Part shown: one piece after another, positions 46,523-57,038 of the stretch
How the letters are laid out: the number at the start of each line of letters is the position of its first letter
Numbering within the stretch: the stretch's first letter is position 1
Assembly: GCF_010668395.1 (NCBI RefSeq)
Contig: NZ_WUEY01000003.1
Coordinates: 186,001 to 250,000 of the forward strand
Origin: Martinezella lusitana
GTDB taxonomy: Bacteria; Pseudomonadota; Alphaproteobacteria; Rhizobiales; Rhizobiaceae
Reading direction: 5' to 3'
DNA: 64,000 nt
Position numbers and translations under genes: made by a program
The notes under the pieces: model-generated
The model's database searches: none
The model's input: only the letters and a program-made list of their open reading frames with translations
Told to the model about the DNA's origin: nothing

Positions 46523-47546
46523 TCCCTTTTTCCTGTATCTCAAGTCATAGATCTTACGGCGAATTTCCGTTCGTTCGTATTGCGTGGGCGAGCTTTCCGA
46601 CATCAAGAGCAGGTTCAAGCGGAAAGCCCACCTTGTATGGCACCCCAGATGAGATGGGGCCGGACGATTCCGTCGGCTCAGGAAACGAAGGCGCCGCGGC
46701 TTTAAGAACCCGCTCCGACTTGGTTCGCAATCCTGACTAAAGAGCCAGGCATATTTCACCTCGCCGCTCGCGACTGGAAGAACGTGCCGCCGGACTATCC
46801 GGAGGCGGCCCGGCTGCCGCCCATTCAGGTAGGTTATAGAAACCTAAGGTAGCTGCTAGAATCCATACTACCGGTTTGGATGCCACCCCCGAACCGGACA
46901 GTGCCGCGTCCGACGAGACTACGCCCCCAGTAGTGTCGTCGGACGCACCACTGCGATCGTTGCCAAAGCGCCATCGGGAAGCGACGAAATTCCCGGACGA
47001 TTTCCGTCCGTTTCTCCCGTTTCTCTTAATGCCGATAGAAGACCCCTCGCCTGAAGGGTGGCGAGTCGCGCGCCTCGTCCGATTCTTCTCCGACGGAATC
47101 ATTTTCACAACGCGGCCCAGATCCTCAAAATGGTGAGCCGGCGCAGATATCGGCCAATATTGATCGCCCGAGCCTGTGGACAGGGATGATTGTCCGCCAT
47201 CTGATCTATGGCTTATGCCCGCCTCGATCCCCTCACCCCTAAGGCAGCGTAGCTTCAGCGCTTTTCCCTATTCACATGGCGGAAACCGGATGGACGCCAA
47301 ACCCGGCACACTTGGATCTTTCCGGCTGGCGAATTGCGTCATTTTTGCAACAACGTCCGTTTTCAAGTAGTGCGCATATAGTTCGACCCTCTTAGTATCT
47401 TGCCAAATCAGTGAAGCAGGTTCAGGAAATAGTTCGCGGGGCTTACTACTTCGCACCTACTGATAGGGAACATGAACGGGATGGGGTTGGGCACGTCGAC
47501 TTTCGGCGCGATATCTCATGCCCAATCAAGAAAGATTGGAGTTATT
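46523..47546. other. 1-kb gene-poor region with several hairpins, upstream of the porin gene
   Basis: No supported gene. Structures seen: GCCGCC..GGCGGC imperfect stem around 46789-46812; TAGGTT/AACCTA around 46831-46848; the long hairpin at 46899-46953. The last ~200 bases hold the porin promoter and leader. Open frames on both strands lack ribosome-binding sites. The texture suggests decayed or structural-RNA sequence. Confidence 0.45.
46899..46953. repeat. Very long near-perfect hairpin
   Basis: A 17-bp inner stem (46906-46922 with 46930-46946, one mismatch, 7-base loop GCCCCCA) is extended after a 2x2 internal loop by five more pairs, CAGTG (46899-46903) with CACTG (46949-46953). Could be a rhizobial palindromic intergenic element (RIME-like) or a structured RNA. 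Confidence 0.65.
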
Positions 47547-48647
47547 ATGAACATCAAGAGCCTTCTTCTCGGCTCCGCTGCTGCCCTCGCAGCAGTATCT
47601 GGTGCTCACGCGGCTGACGCTATCGTTGCAGCTGAGCCGGAGCCGCTGGAATACGTCCGCATCTGTGATGCTTACGGCGCAGGCTACTTCTTCATCCCGG
47701 GTACCGAAACCTGCCTCAAGATCGGTGGCAAGGTTCGTACTGAAGGTGAGTGGTACAACGCTTACAACCGTGACAGCAAGCAGGGCACGCTGTGGCACAC
47801 TCGTGCCGAGCTGAACGTCGACACCGCGACCGACACCGAATACGGTCCGCTGAAGACCGAAACCATCGTTCGCTGGGACTGGAACGACGGCGGCTCCACC
47901 TCCACCAACCTGCTGTGGTCCTACATCAGCCTCGGCGGCTTCACGGTCGGTAAGAAGGACTCGCAGTACAACCTGTACATCGGTTACGCTGGCGACGTCA
48001 TCAACGACGACGTGATCTATGACGGCCCGTACGAACTCAACCAGTTGACCTATGAATACGACGGCGGCAACGGCTTCTCGGCTGTGATCTCGCTCGAAGA
48101 TTCCAACTCCGGTTCGGATTCGTCCACCTACGACGGCGCATGGCATCAGGCTGAGGGTGACCACTACGCTCCGAACGTTGTTGCCGGTGCCGGCTTCAAG
48201 TCTGGCGCATGGGGCTTCAAGGTCGTCGGCGGTTATGACTCGATCGTCGAAGAAGGCGCCATCAAGGCTCGTGTAGACGCTGACTTCGGCGGCTTCTCGG
48301 CCTTCTTGATGGGCGGCTGGAACACGGACGGCAAGAAGCTGAACCAGTATGCCGGTTCGAACCAGGACATCTCCGCTTGCACGGCGCCGGACGGCACTGT
48401 GAACGGCGCGAAGTGCGGCTGGGGTGACTGGGCTGTTTGGGGCGGCGTTGGCGTTCCGGTCAACGACAAGCTGAAGTGGAACCTCCAGCTCGCCTACACC
48501 GACTCGAAGATCTTCGAAGCCACCACGAACCTGAAGTTCAACCCGGTTAAGAACCTCCTGGTCGAGCCGGAATTGACCTACGTTCACTACGACTACGCCC
48601 ACGACGACACCGTTTCGGGCATCCTGCGCTTCGAACGCAACTTCTAA
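47547..48647 (+). CDS. ropA: Outer-membrane porin, RopA type
   Basis: 366 residues. Signal peptide MNIKSLLLGSAAALAAVSGA with cleavage after AHA, then ADAIVAAEPEPLEYVRICDAYGAGYFFIPGTETCLKIGGKVR, the diagnostic N-terminus of alphaproteobacterial porins. Terminal residue is Phe (LRFERNF), the outer-membrane insertion signal. Two Cys in the N-terminal motif likely form the conserved disulfide. GGAG precedes the start; codon use is the most biased of the window (mostly -c/-g wobble), consistent with very high expression. Strong terminator follows. Confidence 0.94.
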   Translation: MNIKSLLLGSAAALAAVSGAHAADAIVAAEPEPLEYVRICDAYGAGYFFIPGTETCLKIGGKVRTEGEWYNAYNRDSKQGTLWHTRAELNVDTATDTEYGPLKTETIVRWDWNDGGSTSTNLLWSYISLGGFTVGKKDSQYNLYIGYAGDVINDDVIYDGPYELNQLTYEYDGGNGFSAVISLEDSNSGSDSSTYDGAWHQAEGDHYAPNVVAGAGFKSGAWGFKVVGGYDSIVEEGAIKARVDADFGGFSAFLMGGWNTDGKKLNQYAGSNQDISACTAPDGTVNGAKCGWGDWAVWGGVGVPVNDKLKWNLQLAYTDSKIFEATTNLKFNPVKNLLVEPELTYVHYDYAHDDTVSGILRFERNF

Positions 48648-48681
48648 CCTGATCTGACTTGACCTCCGATCAGAGAAGGAA

Positions 48682-48716
48682 GGGGTCCGGCTTTCCCTGC
48701 CGGCCCCCTTTTTTTT
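48682..48716 (+). terminator. Terminator of the porin gene
   Basis: GGGGTCCGGC and GCCGGCCCCC arms with a 7-base loop and a T8 tail. Confidence 0.92.
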
Positions 48717-48859
48717 GTCGGTAATTCCTGAAGACACAGGTCCGCCCCACGATCAGCGCGCGTATCGCAAGGCTTCCCATCAACCAGAAAGGGGAACCTT
48801 GTCGGTGCGGTAGCGTTTATTGATGAAAAGGGACGTGCCTGAACATAGGAGTTACCGCC

Positions 48860-49180
48860 TTGAAACATCTCGCTTCAATTGCTTTGACCGCTGCGCTGGC
48901 AGTGGGATCCGTATTATCGGCCTCCCTGCCCGCCGCGTCCGCCTCATTCGGCAACAACCCGTCCCCTTCATCAGCATCGAACATCATCCTGGTGCAGGAG
49001 CACGGAACCCGCGGATTTCCGGGCGATGGCCGGAGAACCGACTGGCGCGATCGCCACCACGACCGCCGCCATTGGCATGAGCGGGGGTGGGAAGGCCGCC
49101 GCTGGGACAATGGCTGGAGAGACGGCCGCCGCTATCATCATCGGCCCCATCATGGCGTGATATTCGAAATTCGACCCTGA
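48860..49180 (+). CDS. Small secreted Arg/His/Trp-rich protein
   Basis: 106 residues from a TTG start with AGGAG eight bases upstream. Signal peptide to about residue 28 (LPAASA-SF). The mature part is dominated by Arg, His, Gly and Trp (HERGWEGRRWDNGWRDGRRYHHRPHHG), strongly basic. Similar short proteins are common in rhizobia; function unknown. Metal or polyanion binding is plausible from composition only. Confidence 0.75.
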   Translation: MKHLASIALTAALAVGSVLSASLPAASASFGNNPSPSSASNIILVQEHGTRGFPGDGRRTDWRDRHHDRRHWHERGWEGRRWDNGWRDGRRYHHRPHHGVIFEIRP

Positions 49181-49478
49181 TATCGTGCCTGGAACGGCCG
49201 ATGCGCAACGGGATTCCCGGACGCGTCGATCGCCATCCAAGCAGCGCGCAGCCCAACGCAAATGGCGGGCTGGGCGCAAGCGGGCTCAAGCCTCCGCAAA
49301 CGACATGGCCGCTGCCGAGAACCTCGGCAGCGGCCAGTTTAGTTCAAAGCGGTCACGTTTTCTCTGAAATCGCCGAACCGCTCTATCTGCCTGCTTTACG
49401 CAATTCCGGACGGAAAGCTGCTAAGCACTTCCCGGAACCGCTACAAGGGAAACCGGCGCATTTCCCTGCTCCAGCCGA

Positions 49479-49670
49479 TCAACGGCAGACGCGTACCTTG
49501 CGTACGACCCAGTGGCCATGCTCTCTGTGCTTTACCGTCTTCATATGGCAGTTGCGGTGATGATGGTGATTGCCATGATGGCGATGATGCATCGGAGCGG
49601 CCTCGGAAGGCGCGCTGACGGCAAGGAGCGATGCCAGAGCGACTGCGGAAGCAAGAAACAGGTTTTTCAT
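49479..49670 (-). CDS. Small secreted His-rich protein
   Basis: 63 residues: signal peptide to residue 24 (SAPSEA-AP), then an HHRHHGNHHHHRNCHMKTV stretch and a C-terminal WVVRKVRVCR with two Cys in the mature chain. Composition suggests metal binding. A perfect 11-bp inverted repeat lies 50-88 bases upstream of the start. Family not recognised beyond the secreted HHHH pattern. Confidence 0.7.
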   Translation of the reverse strand: MKNLFLASAVALASLLAVSAPSEAAPMHHRHHGNHHHHRNCHMKTVKHREHGHWVVRKVRVCR

Positions 49671-49982
49671 GTCGAACCTCTAAAGCATTGGGGGACTATG
49701 CTGCGCGGATCACGCATCTATGTTCATGCGCCGCTTCGCATTAACGACGCATGAACATGTTCTCACATTTGCGAGAGCAACCATGCCTTGAACTAGTTTC
49801 TTGAGAAGATCATATTCGGACGCGTAAAAGCTGTCGTAAACGGGCCTTCCGGAATCCCCGGCGTATCCTGTCGGCGCAATCTCCTTAGCCCGCTACCTTT
49901 CGGCAGCAGCAAGGGACGAAGTGCAGTGCAAGATGTTGTTATTGCAACGCAAAAATCCTGGACGACAGTGCGCGGCCCGTTT
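49671..49982. other. 312-base intergenic region with an 11-bp inverted repeat
   Basis: No gene. The repeat at 49720-49758 is described separately. Confidence 0.4.
49720..49758. promoter_or_regulatory. Perfect inverted repeat upstream of His-rich secreted gene
   Basis: ATGTTCATGCG (49720-49730) and CGCATGAACAT (49748-49758), 17-base spacing. Position fits an operator or 5'-leader hairpin of the minus-strand gene starting at 49670. Confidence 0.5.
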
Positions 49983-50387
49983 TCAGCCGATTGACGAATG
50001 AAGGGGCAGCAGGCGCCGGATGCGTGCATCGCGAAGATAAAGGCCACCCCACGCCATTACCCCGAGCAATAAACTGATAAGTTGTGGCGGCGACCCAATT
50101 TCACCGAGGCGAAAATGCGTGCAGATCGCGCCTCCCAGAAAACCGGTTATCAGGATAGCGCCCAGCATGGCGGTACGCGGAATAGCGTAGAGAACCGCGC
50201 AGGCGAGCGTAATCAGCCCCAGCAATGATGCCTGGCCGGCCGGAAATCCGGTGGCCTCCATTTCGGCGGTGAGCGTCGCCGGCGAAAACAGACTGACCGC
50301 GGCATCGGCGACCAGCACAAGGACTACGATCAATGTCAGCACCCATCCCACACGAGACAACAGGCGCGATTCCACATTCTCAGGCAT
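49983..50387 (-). CDS. DoxX-family membrane protein
   Basis: 134 residues with four hydrophobic segments. The fold and length match DoxX-like proteins (segment ATLTAEMEATGFP between helices 1 and 2; EIGSPPQLISLLLGVMAWGGLYLRD at the end). Start at 50387 has GGGGGA upstream. The family is linked to redox homeostasis in other bacteria, but no partner gene is nearby here. Confidence 0.8.
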   Translation of the reverse strand: MPENVESRLLSRVGWVLTLIVVLVLVADAAVSLFSPATLTAEMEATGFPAGQASLLGLITLACAVLYAIPRTAMLGAILITGFLGGAICTHFRLGEIGSPPQLISLLLGVMAWGGLYLRDARIRRLLPLHSSIG

Positions 50388-50684
50388 CACATATCCCCCA
50401 TATGCCAAAATCCGCCCCAATCGCCGCCCTCGGCCGAGCCAGCGGCTATCCTGCCATGCCGGTAGAAGACTGGTCAATGAAGACGCCCCATGCGTCCGGA
50501 TCAAGATCGAAAACGAAGCCCGGGAAAATCTGCGCCGCGAAACGCGTGCAATAAAACTGCAAAATTGTGCTGCTAAAGCTGTCCGCTCATTCAGCCGGGA
50601 AACAAGCCGTATGCCGGCAATTCCGCATCAGACGCAGTCGCATCGTCGGATGTGAACTTCAGCCTTAAATCTTGCGAAGAAGAG

Positions 50685-50759
50685 TGGCTCCCCGGGCCGG
50701 ATTCGAACCGGCGACCTGTCGATTAACAGTCGAATGCTCTACCGCTGAGCTACCAGGGA
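50685..50759 (-). tRNA. tRNA-Asn (anticodon GTT)
   Basis: 75 nt on the minus strand: acceptor stem TCCCTGG, anticodon loop CTGTTAA giving GTT, T-arm GCCGGTTCGAATCCGGC and encoded CCA end. Confidence 0.96.
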
Positions 50760-50875
50760 ATGCGCTTGGCGCGGTGTGAGCGGGGTAATACAAATGCTTT
50801 CCCGATTTGCCAAGCGGTTTTTTCAAAAAAATCCATTTCTCTTGCATTATTTCTTCGCTTCACCATTTCCTGTGG

Positions 50876-51187
50876 ATGACCGATCAAAGCGACACGACAA
50901 CGAATGCCGATCGAAATGGCCGGAAAACAAGGCGTTTCGGCATTGATCCCTCGACCCGCGAGCTTGTTTTCGGCTCTGTGAGAATTCCCCTGCCAAGATC
51001 GCGGCTTGCCCGTATGGGTGTGGGAATCGGCCTCATCTTTGGCGGCCTGCTCGGTTTTCTGCCGGTGCTTGGCTTTTGGATGCTGCCGCTGGGCTTCATC
51101 GTGCTCTCGCACGACATGCCGATCGTTCGCCGCTGGCGCCGGCGCCTGGCCGTCTGGTGGACGAGGAAGCGCCGTCCGGCGAACTAG
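50876..51187 (+). CDS. PGPGW-family small membrane protein
   Basis: 103 residues. A soluble N-terminal half (STRELVFGSVRIPLPR) is followed by a hydrophobic hairpin (MGVGIGLIFGGLLGFLPVLGFWMLPLGFIVLS) and a basic end (RRWRRRLAVWWTRKRR). The GFLPVLGFWMLPLG core is the PGPGW-type element, here with L/F substitutions. Function unknown. The upstream signal is weak; the frame extends to 50807. Confidence 0.75.
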   Translation: MTDQSDTTTNADRNGRKTRRFGIDPSTRELVFGSVRIPLPRSRLARMGVGIGLIFGGLLGFLPVLGFWMLPLGFIVLSHDMPIVRRWRRRLAVWWTRKRRPAN

Positions 51188-51194
51188 CCGCTCA

Positions 51195-51752
51195 TTATTT
51201 CACGCCGACAGGGCGGGCAGGATTGCCGACGACGGTCGCTCCAGCCGCAACGTCCCTGGTGACGACCGAGCCGGCGCCGATGATGGCGCCATCGCCTATC
51301 GTCACGCCGCCGACCAGAATTGCTCCGCCGCCGATCCACACGCTTTTGCCGATCGTGACCGGCCGGGCGATCTCCATGCCCGCTCCCCGCAGCTCCGGAT
51401 CCTTGTGGTGCTCGGCACAATAGATATGGACGCCTGGCCCCAGCATGCTGCCGTCACCAATGCGGACGCTGGCGCTGTCGAGAATGACGCAGCCCGTATT
51501 CATATAGACCCGGCGGCCGAGCGAAATGTTGATGCCATAGGAGCAATGAAACGGCGCTTCCAGGAAAACGCTCTCTCCCAACTCGGCAAAGAGCGCGGAC
51601 AGAGCGGGAGCAAGATTGCCGCGCTGCGAAGGTGGCATGCTGTTATGCAGATGCACGGCCTCGCGCGCCTGCCAGCGCAAGGCATCGAGTTCCGGGTCGA
51701 AGCAGCAGTACCACTCTCCCGCCGCCATCTTCTGCCGCTCGCTGAGACCCAT
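51195..51752 (-). CDS. maa: Maltose/galactoside O-acetyltransferase family enzyme
   Basis: 185 residues, left-handed beta-helix acetyltransferase (CoA-dependent). N-terminal Maa domain [17 protein letters not shown] (here [19 protein letters not shown]), hexapeptide repeats ([41 protein letters not shown]) and the catalytic His in [14 protein letters not shown] precedes the ATG at 51752. It faces the minus side of a PGPGW gene, with 7 bases between the stops. Acetylates sugars; physiological substrate unknown. Confidence 0.9.
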   Translation of the reverse strand: MGLSERQKMAAGEWYCCFDPELDALRWQAREAVHLHNSMPPSQRGNLAPALSALFAELGESVFLEAPFHCSYGINISLGRRVYMNTGCVILDSASVRIGDGSMLGPGVHIYCAEHHKDPELRGAGMEIARPVTIGKSVWIGGGAILVGGVTIGDGAIIGAGSVVTRDVAAGATVVGNPARPVGVK

Positions 51753-52076
51753 CTTCGCATTCCTCCAATACCTTCGGGATTCGCTGACGGCGATCTTGCA
51801 ACACCATTCAAGGTGCCAGCAAGGAAGCAATCCCGAGTTCTCCGGCAGCCGACAAGCTATGCGCGAGTAACCACGCCCCGCACGCATTGATTAGCACAAT
51901 CTCAAATGCACGATCCTGCGAAGAACGATCGTTCGCGAACCGGCGGCTCAAGTGAAAAAGCCCGCCGATACGGGATTCTTGGCCTCAACAAACTGTCACA
52001 CAGCTTGTCTATAACCCGCGCTACCGCGGACTTGCGCAAGACCACCGGTTCCGAGCTTTCAAAAGGAAATAGGATT
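51753..52076. other. Intergenic region upstream of ugpB
   Basis: 324 bases without a gene. CTGTCAC at 51993 followed by TTGTCT is at best a poor Pho-box match (spacing 12, not 11). Confidence 0.35.
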
Positions 52077-53429
52077 ATGTCGAAACTTAAAAATTTCATT
52101 TCTGCCGCCGCCGCTGGCGTCATGAGCGCTGCGCTGGCGATGCCGGCTGCCGCAGCTCCGGTCAAGTTCGATTTCTGGTTCGGCCTCTCGGGCGATCTGG
52201 AGCGCGTCGTTCAGACGATGTGCCAAAACTTCAATGATTCCCAGAAGGACTATCAGGTCGTCTGCACCAGCCAGGGCAACTACGACGCCGCCCTGCAGAA
52301 CACGATTGCCGCCTTCCGCGCCGGCAAGCAGCCGACGATCGTTCAGGTCTATGACGTCGGCACCGCAACGATGATGCTTTCCGGCGCTTATTATCCGGTC
52401 AGCAAGCTGATGGCGGAAAATAACTATAAGGTGAACTGGAACGACTATTTCCCGGGTATCGCCCGCTACTACGCCACCTCGAAGGGCGAGCTGCTCTCCT
52501 TCCCGTTCAACTCCTCCACCGCCCTGCTCTACTGGAACAAGGATTCCTTCGCCAAGATCGGCAAGACCGCTGCTCCGAAGACCTGGGAAGAAGCTGCCGA
52601 AGACATGAAGGCCCTGAAGGGCGCCGGCTATGATTGCCCGATGGCGATCAACATCTCCGGCAACGAAAGCTGGCAACTGATGGAGCAGTTCTCCGCGATC
52701 CACGATCAGCCGGTCGCGACCAAGAACAACGGCTATGATGGCCTCAGCGCCCGCCTGACGGTCAACAAGACCAAGTTCGTTAAGTACGTCACCGACCTCA
52801 AGAGCTGGTACGACCAGGGCTTCGTCAAGATCAAGTCCAAGGACCTCGGTCAGGACATGGTTCAGGCCTTCGCTTCCGGCGATTGCCAGATGATCCTGAC
52901 CTCGGTCGGCGACCACGGCACGGTCACCAAGACGCAGAAGGCCGGCATGAACTGGGATGTTGCCGAACTTCCGGTCTACGCCGGCACCGAGCGGAAGAAT
53001 TCGCTCGTCGGCGGCGCATCGCTCTGGGTTCTCTCCGGCAAGTCGACCGATGAATACAAGGGCGCCGCTGCGTTCCTGAACTTCATCGCAAAGCCCGAAA
53101 CCGCCCTCTTCTGGTCGACCAACACCGGCTACATCCCGGTCACCAAGTCGGGCTTCGACTTCATGAAGTCCTCCGGTTTCTATGACAAGGCTCCCTTCAA
53201 GGGCCGTGAAGTCGCCATCGCCAGCCTCACCGCTTCCGAGCCGACCCCGATCACCCGCGGCGTCCGCCTCGGCAACTTCACGCAGATCCGCGCTGAATTC
53301 GGCAACCAGATGCAGGCCATCTTCGCCAACAAGGTCAGCGTCCAGGAAGGCCTCGACAACCTCGTCAAGAACGGCGACGCCGTCCTCGATCGCTTCGAAG
53401 CCACCTACAAGGGCAAGCAGCTGCCGTAA
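52077..53429 (+). CDS. ugpB: sn-Glycerol-3-phosphate ABC transporter, substrate-binding protein
   Basis: 450 residues, periplasmic. Signal peptide ends near AMPAAA-AP. The mature chain has the UgpB pattern (FWFGLSGDLERVVQTMCQNFNDSQKDYQVVCTSQGNYD; GGASLWVLSGKS; FPFNSSTALLYWNKD), and the binding-site Ser/Gly/Trp residues appear in the usual blocks. Family members also bind glycerophosphodiesters. First gene of a ugpBAE operon; AAAGGAAATAGGA precedes the ATG. Confidence 0.93.
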   Translation: MSKLKNFISAAAAGVMSAALAMPAAAAPVKFDFWFGLSGDLERVVQTMCQNFNDSQKDYQVVCTSQGNYDAALQNTIAAFRAGKQPTIVQVYDVGTATMMLSGAYYPVSKLMAENNYKVNWNDYFPGIARYYATSKGELLSFPFNSSTALLYWNKDSFAKIGKTAAPKTWEEAAEDMKALKGAGYDCPMAINISGNESWQLMEQFSAIHDQPVATKNNGYDGLSARLTVNKTKFVKYVTDLKSWYDQGFVKIKSKDLGQDMVQAFASGDCQMILTSVGDHGTVTKTQKAGMNWDVAELPVYAGTERKNSLVGGASLWVLSGKSTDEYKGAAAFLNFIAKPETALFWSTNTGYIPVTKSGFDFMKSSGFYDKAPFKGREVAIASLTASEPTPITRGVRLGNFTQIRAEFGNQMQAIFANKVSVQEGLDNLVKNGDAVLDRFEATYKGKQLP

Positions 53430-53454
53430 GCCTCGCAGCTGATGAACATAGCAG

Positions 53455-53486
53455 CGTCCGCCGGGGTTTCCCGGCGGACGTTCGTT
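53455..53486 (+). terminator. Intercistronic hairpin between ugpB and ugpA
   Basis: CGTCCGCCGGG and CCCGGCGGACG (11-bp, GTTT loop) followed by TTCGTT. Typical partial terminator or mRNA-stabilising hairpin that raises binding-protein expression above permease expression. Confidence 0.75.
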
Positions 53487-53529
53487 ATAAGAGCAAGCGT
53501 GGCATCGGGATCCCAAGCCGGAAGAGACA

Positions 53530-54414
53530 ATGGAAAAGCGTATAACTTTCAGCAAATGGAGCGTCGGCATCCTGTTCGCAGTGCCGCAATTGCTCCTTAT
53601 CTTCACCTTTTTCTATTGGCCGGCCGGTCAGGCGATCTTCTGGTCGCTGACGTTGCAGCAGCCCTGGGGCGGCGGCAACATCTGGGTGGGGCTCGATAAC
53701 TTCAAATCCATCCTTGCCAATGCCGATTACTGGAACTCGGTCACGATCAGCATCATTTTCGCGGCGATCAGCACCGGTATCTCCCTTGTGGCCGCGCTGA
53801 TCCTTGCGGCGCTGACCGATCGGCAGCTGCGCGGTTCGAAATTCTACAGCGTGGTGCTGATCTGGCCTTACGGCATCGCCGCGCCCGCCTCGGCAATGGC
53901 CTTCCGCTTTATCCTGGCGCCCGAAGCCGGCTTCATGTCCATCGTCAATCATTATTGGCCAGGATTCTGGGACCCGGGCCTCGACGGCACCGCCGCCATG
54001 GCCTCGATCATCGCCGCCTTCTCCTGGAAATATATCGGCTACAGCTTCATCTTCTTTCTGGCAGCCTTCCAGGCCATCCCACGCTCGCAGATCGAGGCAG
54101 CAGCCATGGACGGTTCCGGCGTGCTTCGGCGCTTCTGGGACATCCAGTTCCCGCTGATCACGCCGACGATCTTCTTCCTGCTGGTCATCAACATCACCGA
54201 GAGCTTCCAGGATTCCTACGGCATCGTCGATATCATGACGTCAGGTGGGCCGCACAACTCGACCAACCTCATGGTCTACAAGATCGTCTTCGACGGCTTC
54301 AAGGGCCTCGACTATTCCGGTGCGGCGGCACAGAGCATCATCCTGATGCTGCTGATCATCGTGCTTACCGTCTTCCAGTTCCGCTTCATCGAGAAGCGCG
54401 TGCATTACCGTTGA
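53530..54414 (+). CDS. ugpA: sn-Glycerol-3-phosphate ABC transporter, permease UgpA
   Basis: 294 residues, about six membrane segments. The ATPase-contact loop reads EAAAMDGSGVLRRFWDIQFPLITP (EAA motif). It pairs with UgpE to form the membrane channel. Starts 100 bases after ugpB and ends 7 bases before ugpE. Confidence 0.93.
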   Translation: MEKRITFSKWSVGILFAVPQLLLIFTFFYWPAGQAIFWSLTLQQPWGGGNIWVGLDNFKSILANADYWNSVTISIIFAAISTGISLVAALILAALTDRQLRGSKFYSVVLIWPYGIAAPASAMAFRFILAPEAGFMSIVNHYWPGFWDPGLDGTAAMASIIAAFSWKYIGYSFIFFLAAFQAIPRSQIEAAAMDGSGVLRRFWDIQFPLITPTIFFLLVINITESFQDSYGIVDIMTSGGPHNSTNLMVYKIVFDGFKGLDYSGAAAQSIILMLLIIVLTVFQFRFIEKRVHYR

Positions 54415-54421
54415 GGCTGAC

Positions 54422-55336
54422 ATGGTCGAGCGCACACCCATCCTTAATTTCTTCACGCATCTGATCCTGTTCCTCGGCTTCCTGGTGGCCGTCGGACCGC
54501 TGGCCATCGTTGCCATCGCCGCCTCGCACAATCTGGCCGACGTCAACAAAGTGCCGATGTCGCTGATCCCGGGATCGGATTTCTGGGTCAACATGAAGAC
54601 GGCCTGGACCACTGCCGACCTCGGCCCCAAACTCGTCAACAGCCTGATCTTTGCGGGAGGCGTCGCGGCGGGCAAGGTAATCATTTCGGCGCTCACCGCC
54701 TTTTCGCTCGTCTACTTCCGCTATCCCGGCCGCCACTTCATCTTCTGGCTGATCTTCATAACGCTGATGCTGCCGCTCGAAGTGCGTATCGTGCCGACCT
54801 ACGCGGTCGCCGCGAACGTCCTGTCCCCTTACCAGGGCCTTCTCGACATCACCGGCATCACCTGGCTCATCCAGAAGGTCACAGGCATCGAAGTATCGCT
54901 GAGCCTCGGGCTGCTCAATTCTTATCCCGGCCTGATCCTGCCGCTGATCGCCACGGCCACCGGCACCTTCCTCTATCGTCAGTTCTTCCTGACGATACCG
55001 GACGAACTGACCGAAGCCGCACGCATGGACGGCGCCGGAGCGCTGCGCTTCTTCATCGACATTTTGATACCGCTGTCGCGCACCAATATGGCCGCGCTCG
55101 GCACCATCATGTTCCTCTGGGCCTGGAACCAATATCTGTGGCCGCTGCTCGTCACCACCGATCCGTCGCACGCAACCGCAGTGACCGAGCTCAAGCAGCT
55201 CATCCCGAACGTGGGCGGGCTTCCTGAATGGCACATCGCCATGGCAGGCACGCTGATCGTCATGCTGCCCCCGCTTGCCGTGGTCGTGCTGATGCAGCGC
55301 TGGTTCGTTCGCGGCCTGATCGCAACGGAAAAGTGA
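54422..55336 (+). CDS. ugpE: sn-Glycerol-3-phosphate ABC transporter, permease UgpE
   Basis: 304 residues, slightly longer than the usual ~280. About six membrane segments; EAA loop is EAARMDGAGALRFFIDILIPLSRTN. Followed by a weak terminator hairpin (55345-55375). The ATPase gene ugpC is on the opposite strand downstream, so it is not co-transcribed with ugpBAE. Confidence 0.92.
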   Translation: MVERTPILNFFTHLILFLGFLVAVGPLAIVAIAASHNLADVNKVPMSLIPGSDFWVNMKTAWTTADLGPKLVNSLIFAGGVAAGKVIISALTAFSLVYFRYPGRHFIFWLIFITLMLPLEVRIVPTYAVAANVLSPYQGLLDITGITWLIQKVTGIEVSLSLGLLNSYPGLILPLIATATGTFLYRQFFLTIPDELTEAARMDGAGALRFFIDILIPLSRTNMAALGTIMFLWAWNQYLWPLLVTTDPSHATAVTELKQLIPNVGGLPEWHIAMAGTLIVMLPPLAVVVLMQRWFVRGLIATEK

Positions 55337-55344
55337 TCCCGCTA

Positions 55345-55375
55345 CCTGCCGCGCCGCATCCGCGCGCGCGGCAGG
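55345..55375 (+). terminator. Probable terminator of ugpBAE
   Basis: CCTGCCGCG and CGCGGCAGG, perfect 9-bp arms, followed by CCTCTTTG. Confidence 0.55.
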
Positions 55376-55618
55376 CCTCTTTGCGATCGAGCATCGATCT
55401 GCATTCCGCCGGACCATCCGCATGATGGCCGGCCGCTCTCCCGGCAACCGGTCGAAACCGGTGGCGGCATCGCACGGTTTCCATCCGATGCCTCGCAATA
55501 CCTGCCCCATACATCGCCGTAGATAACGACTGCCATGCGAATGGCCTTCCTCCATCGGAATGACCGCTTGGCAGCGGGCAGCCTTTCGCGCCAGCGAGGC
55601 GGTCGATCCACGCAGGAT

Positions 55619-55651
55619 AAAAAAAACCCGGAAGTCGGGAAAACTTCCGGG
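55619..55651 (-). terminator. Terminator of ugpC
   Basis: On the minus strand CCCGGAAGT pairs with ACTTCCGGG, followed by TTTTTT. Confidence 0.9.
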
Positions 55652-55679
55652 CACACCTACTGAAAAGTTATGTTTGAAA

Positions 55680-56792
<1,113 letters not shown>

Positions 56793-57038
56793 GTTAATCT
56801 TCCCCGCCTGTCAATTCTGGGCATGTCAATCGGGTGGACTGCTAGCGAATTTGCATTACAGAACAGTGACAAGGGCCCTTATATCACAAGATGCATCCCG
56901 ATTTCCTCACGAGAGTTGCGTGCGGAATTCCTCGATGAAACGCGCGGTGGTGGAACCATTTCTCCACCGGGGCCGTATATTGGTTCCGGCGGCGGCAAAA
57001 CCCATGAAGTTTTAGAAGGCGGACGATCGGCCAGGACC

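Larger units (their letters stand above)
55337..55679. other. Region between convergent ugpE and ugpC
   Basis: 343 bases holding two terminators (one per direction) and no supported gene. Confidence 0.45.

Noticed and set aside
46406..46759. Minus-strand frame covering tRNA-Cys
   Set aside because: It reads through the tRNA gene in antisense, producing the familiar spurious peptide of such overlaps.
46737..47136. Overlapping frames on both strands beside the long hairpin
   Set aside because: No ribosome-binding site, no family resemblance, and part of each frame is the hairpin arms.
51993..52012. Pho box upstream of ugpB
   Set aside because: Half-sites are spaced 12 bases instead of 11 and the second is poor; not strong enough to annotate although PhoB control of ugp is known elsewhere.
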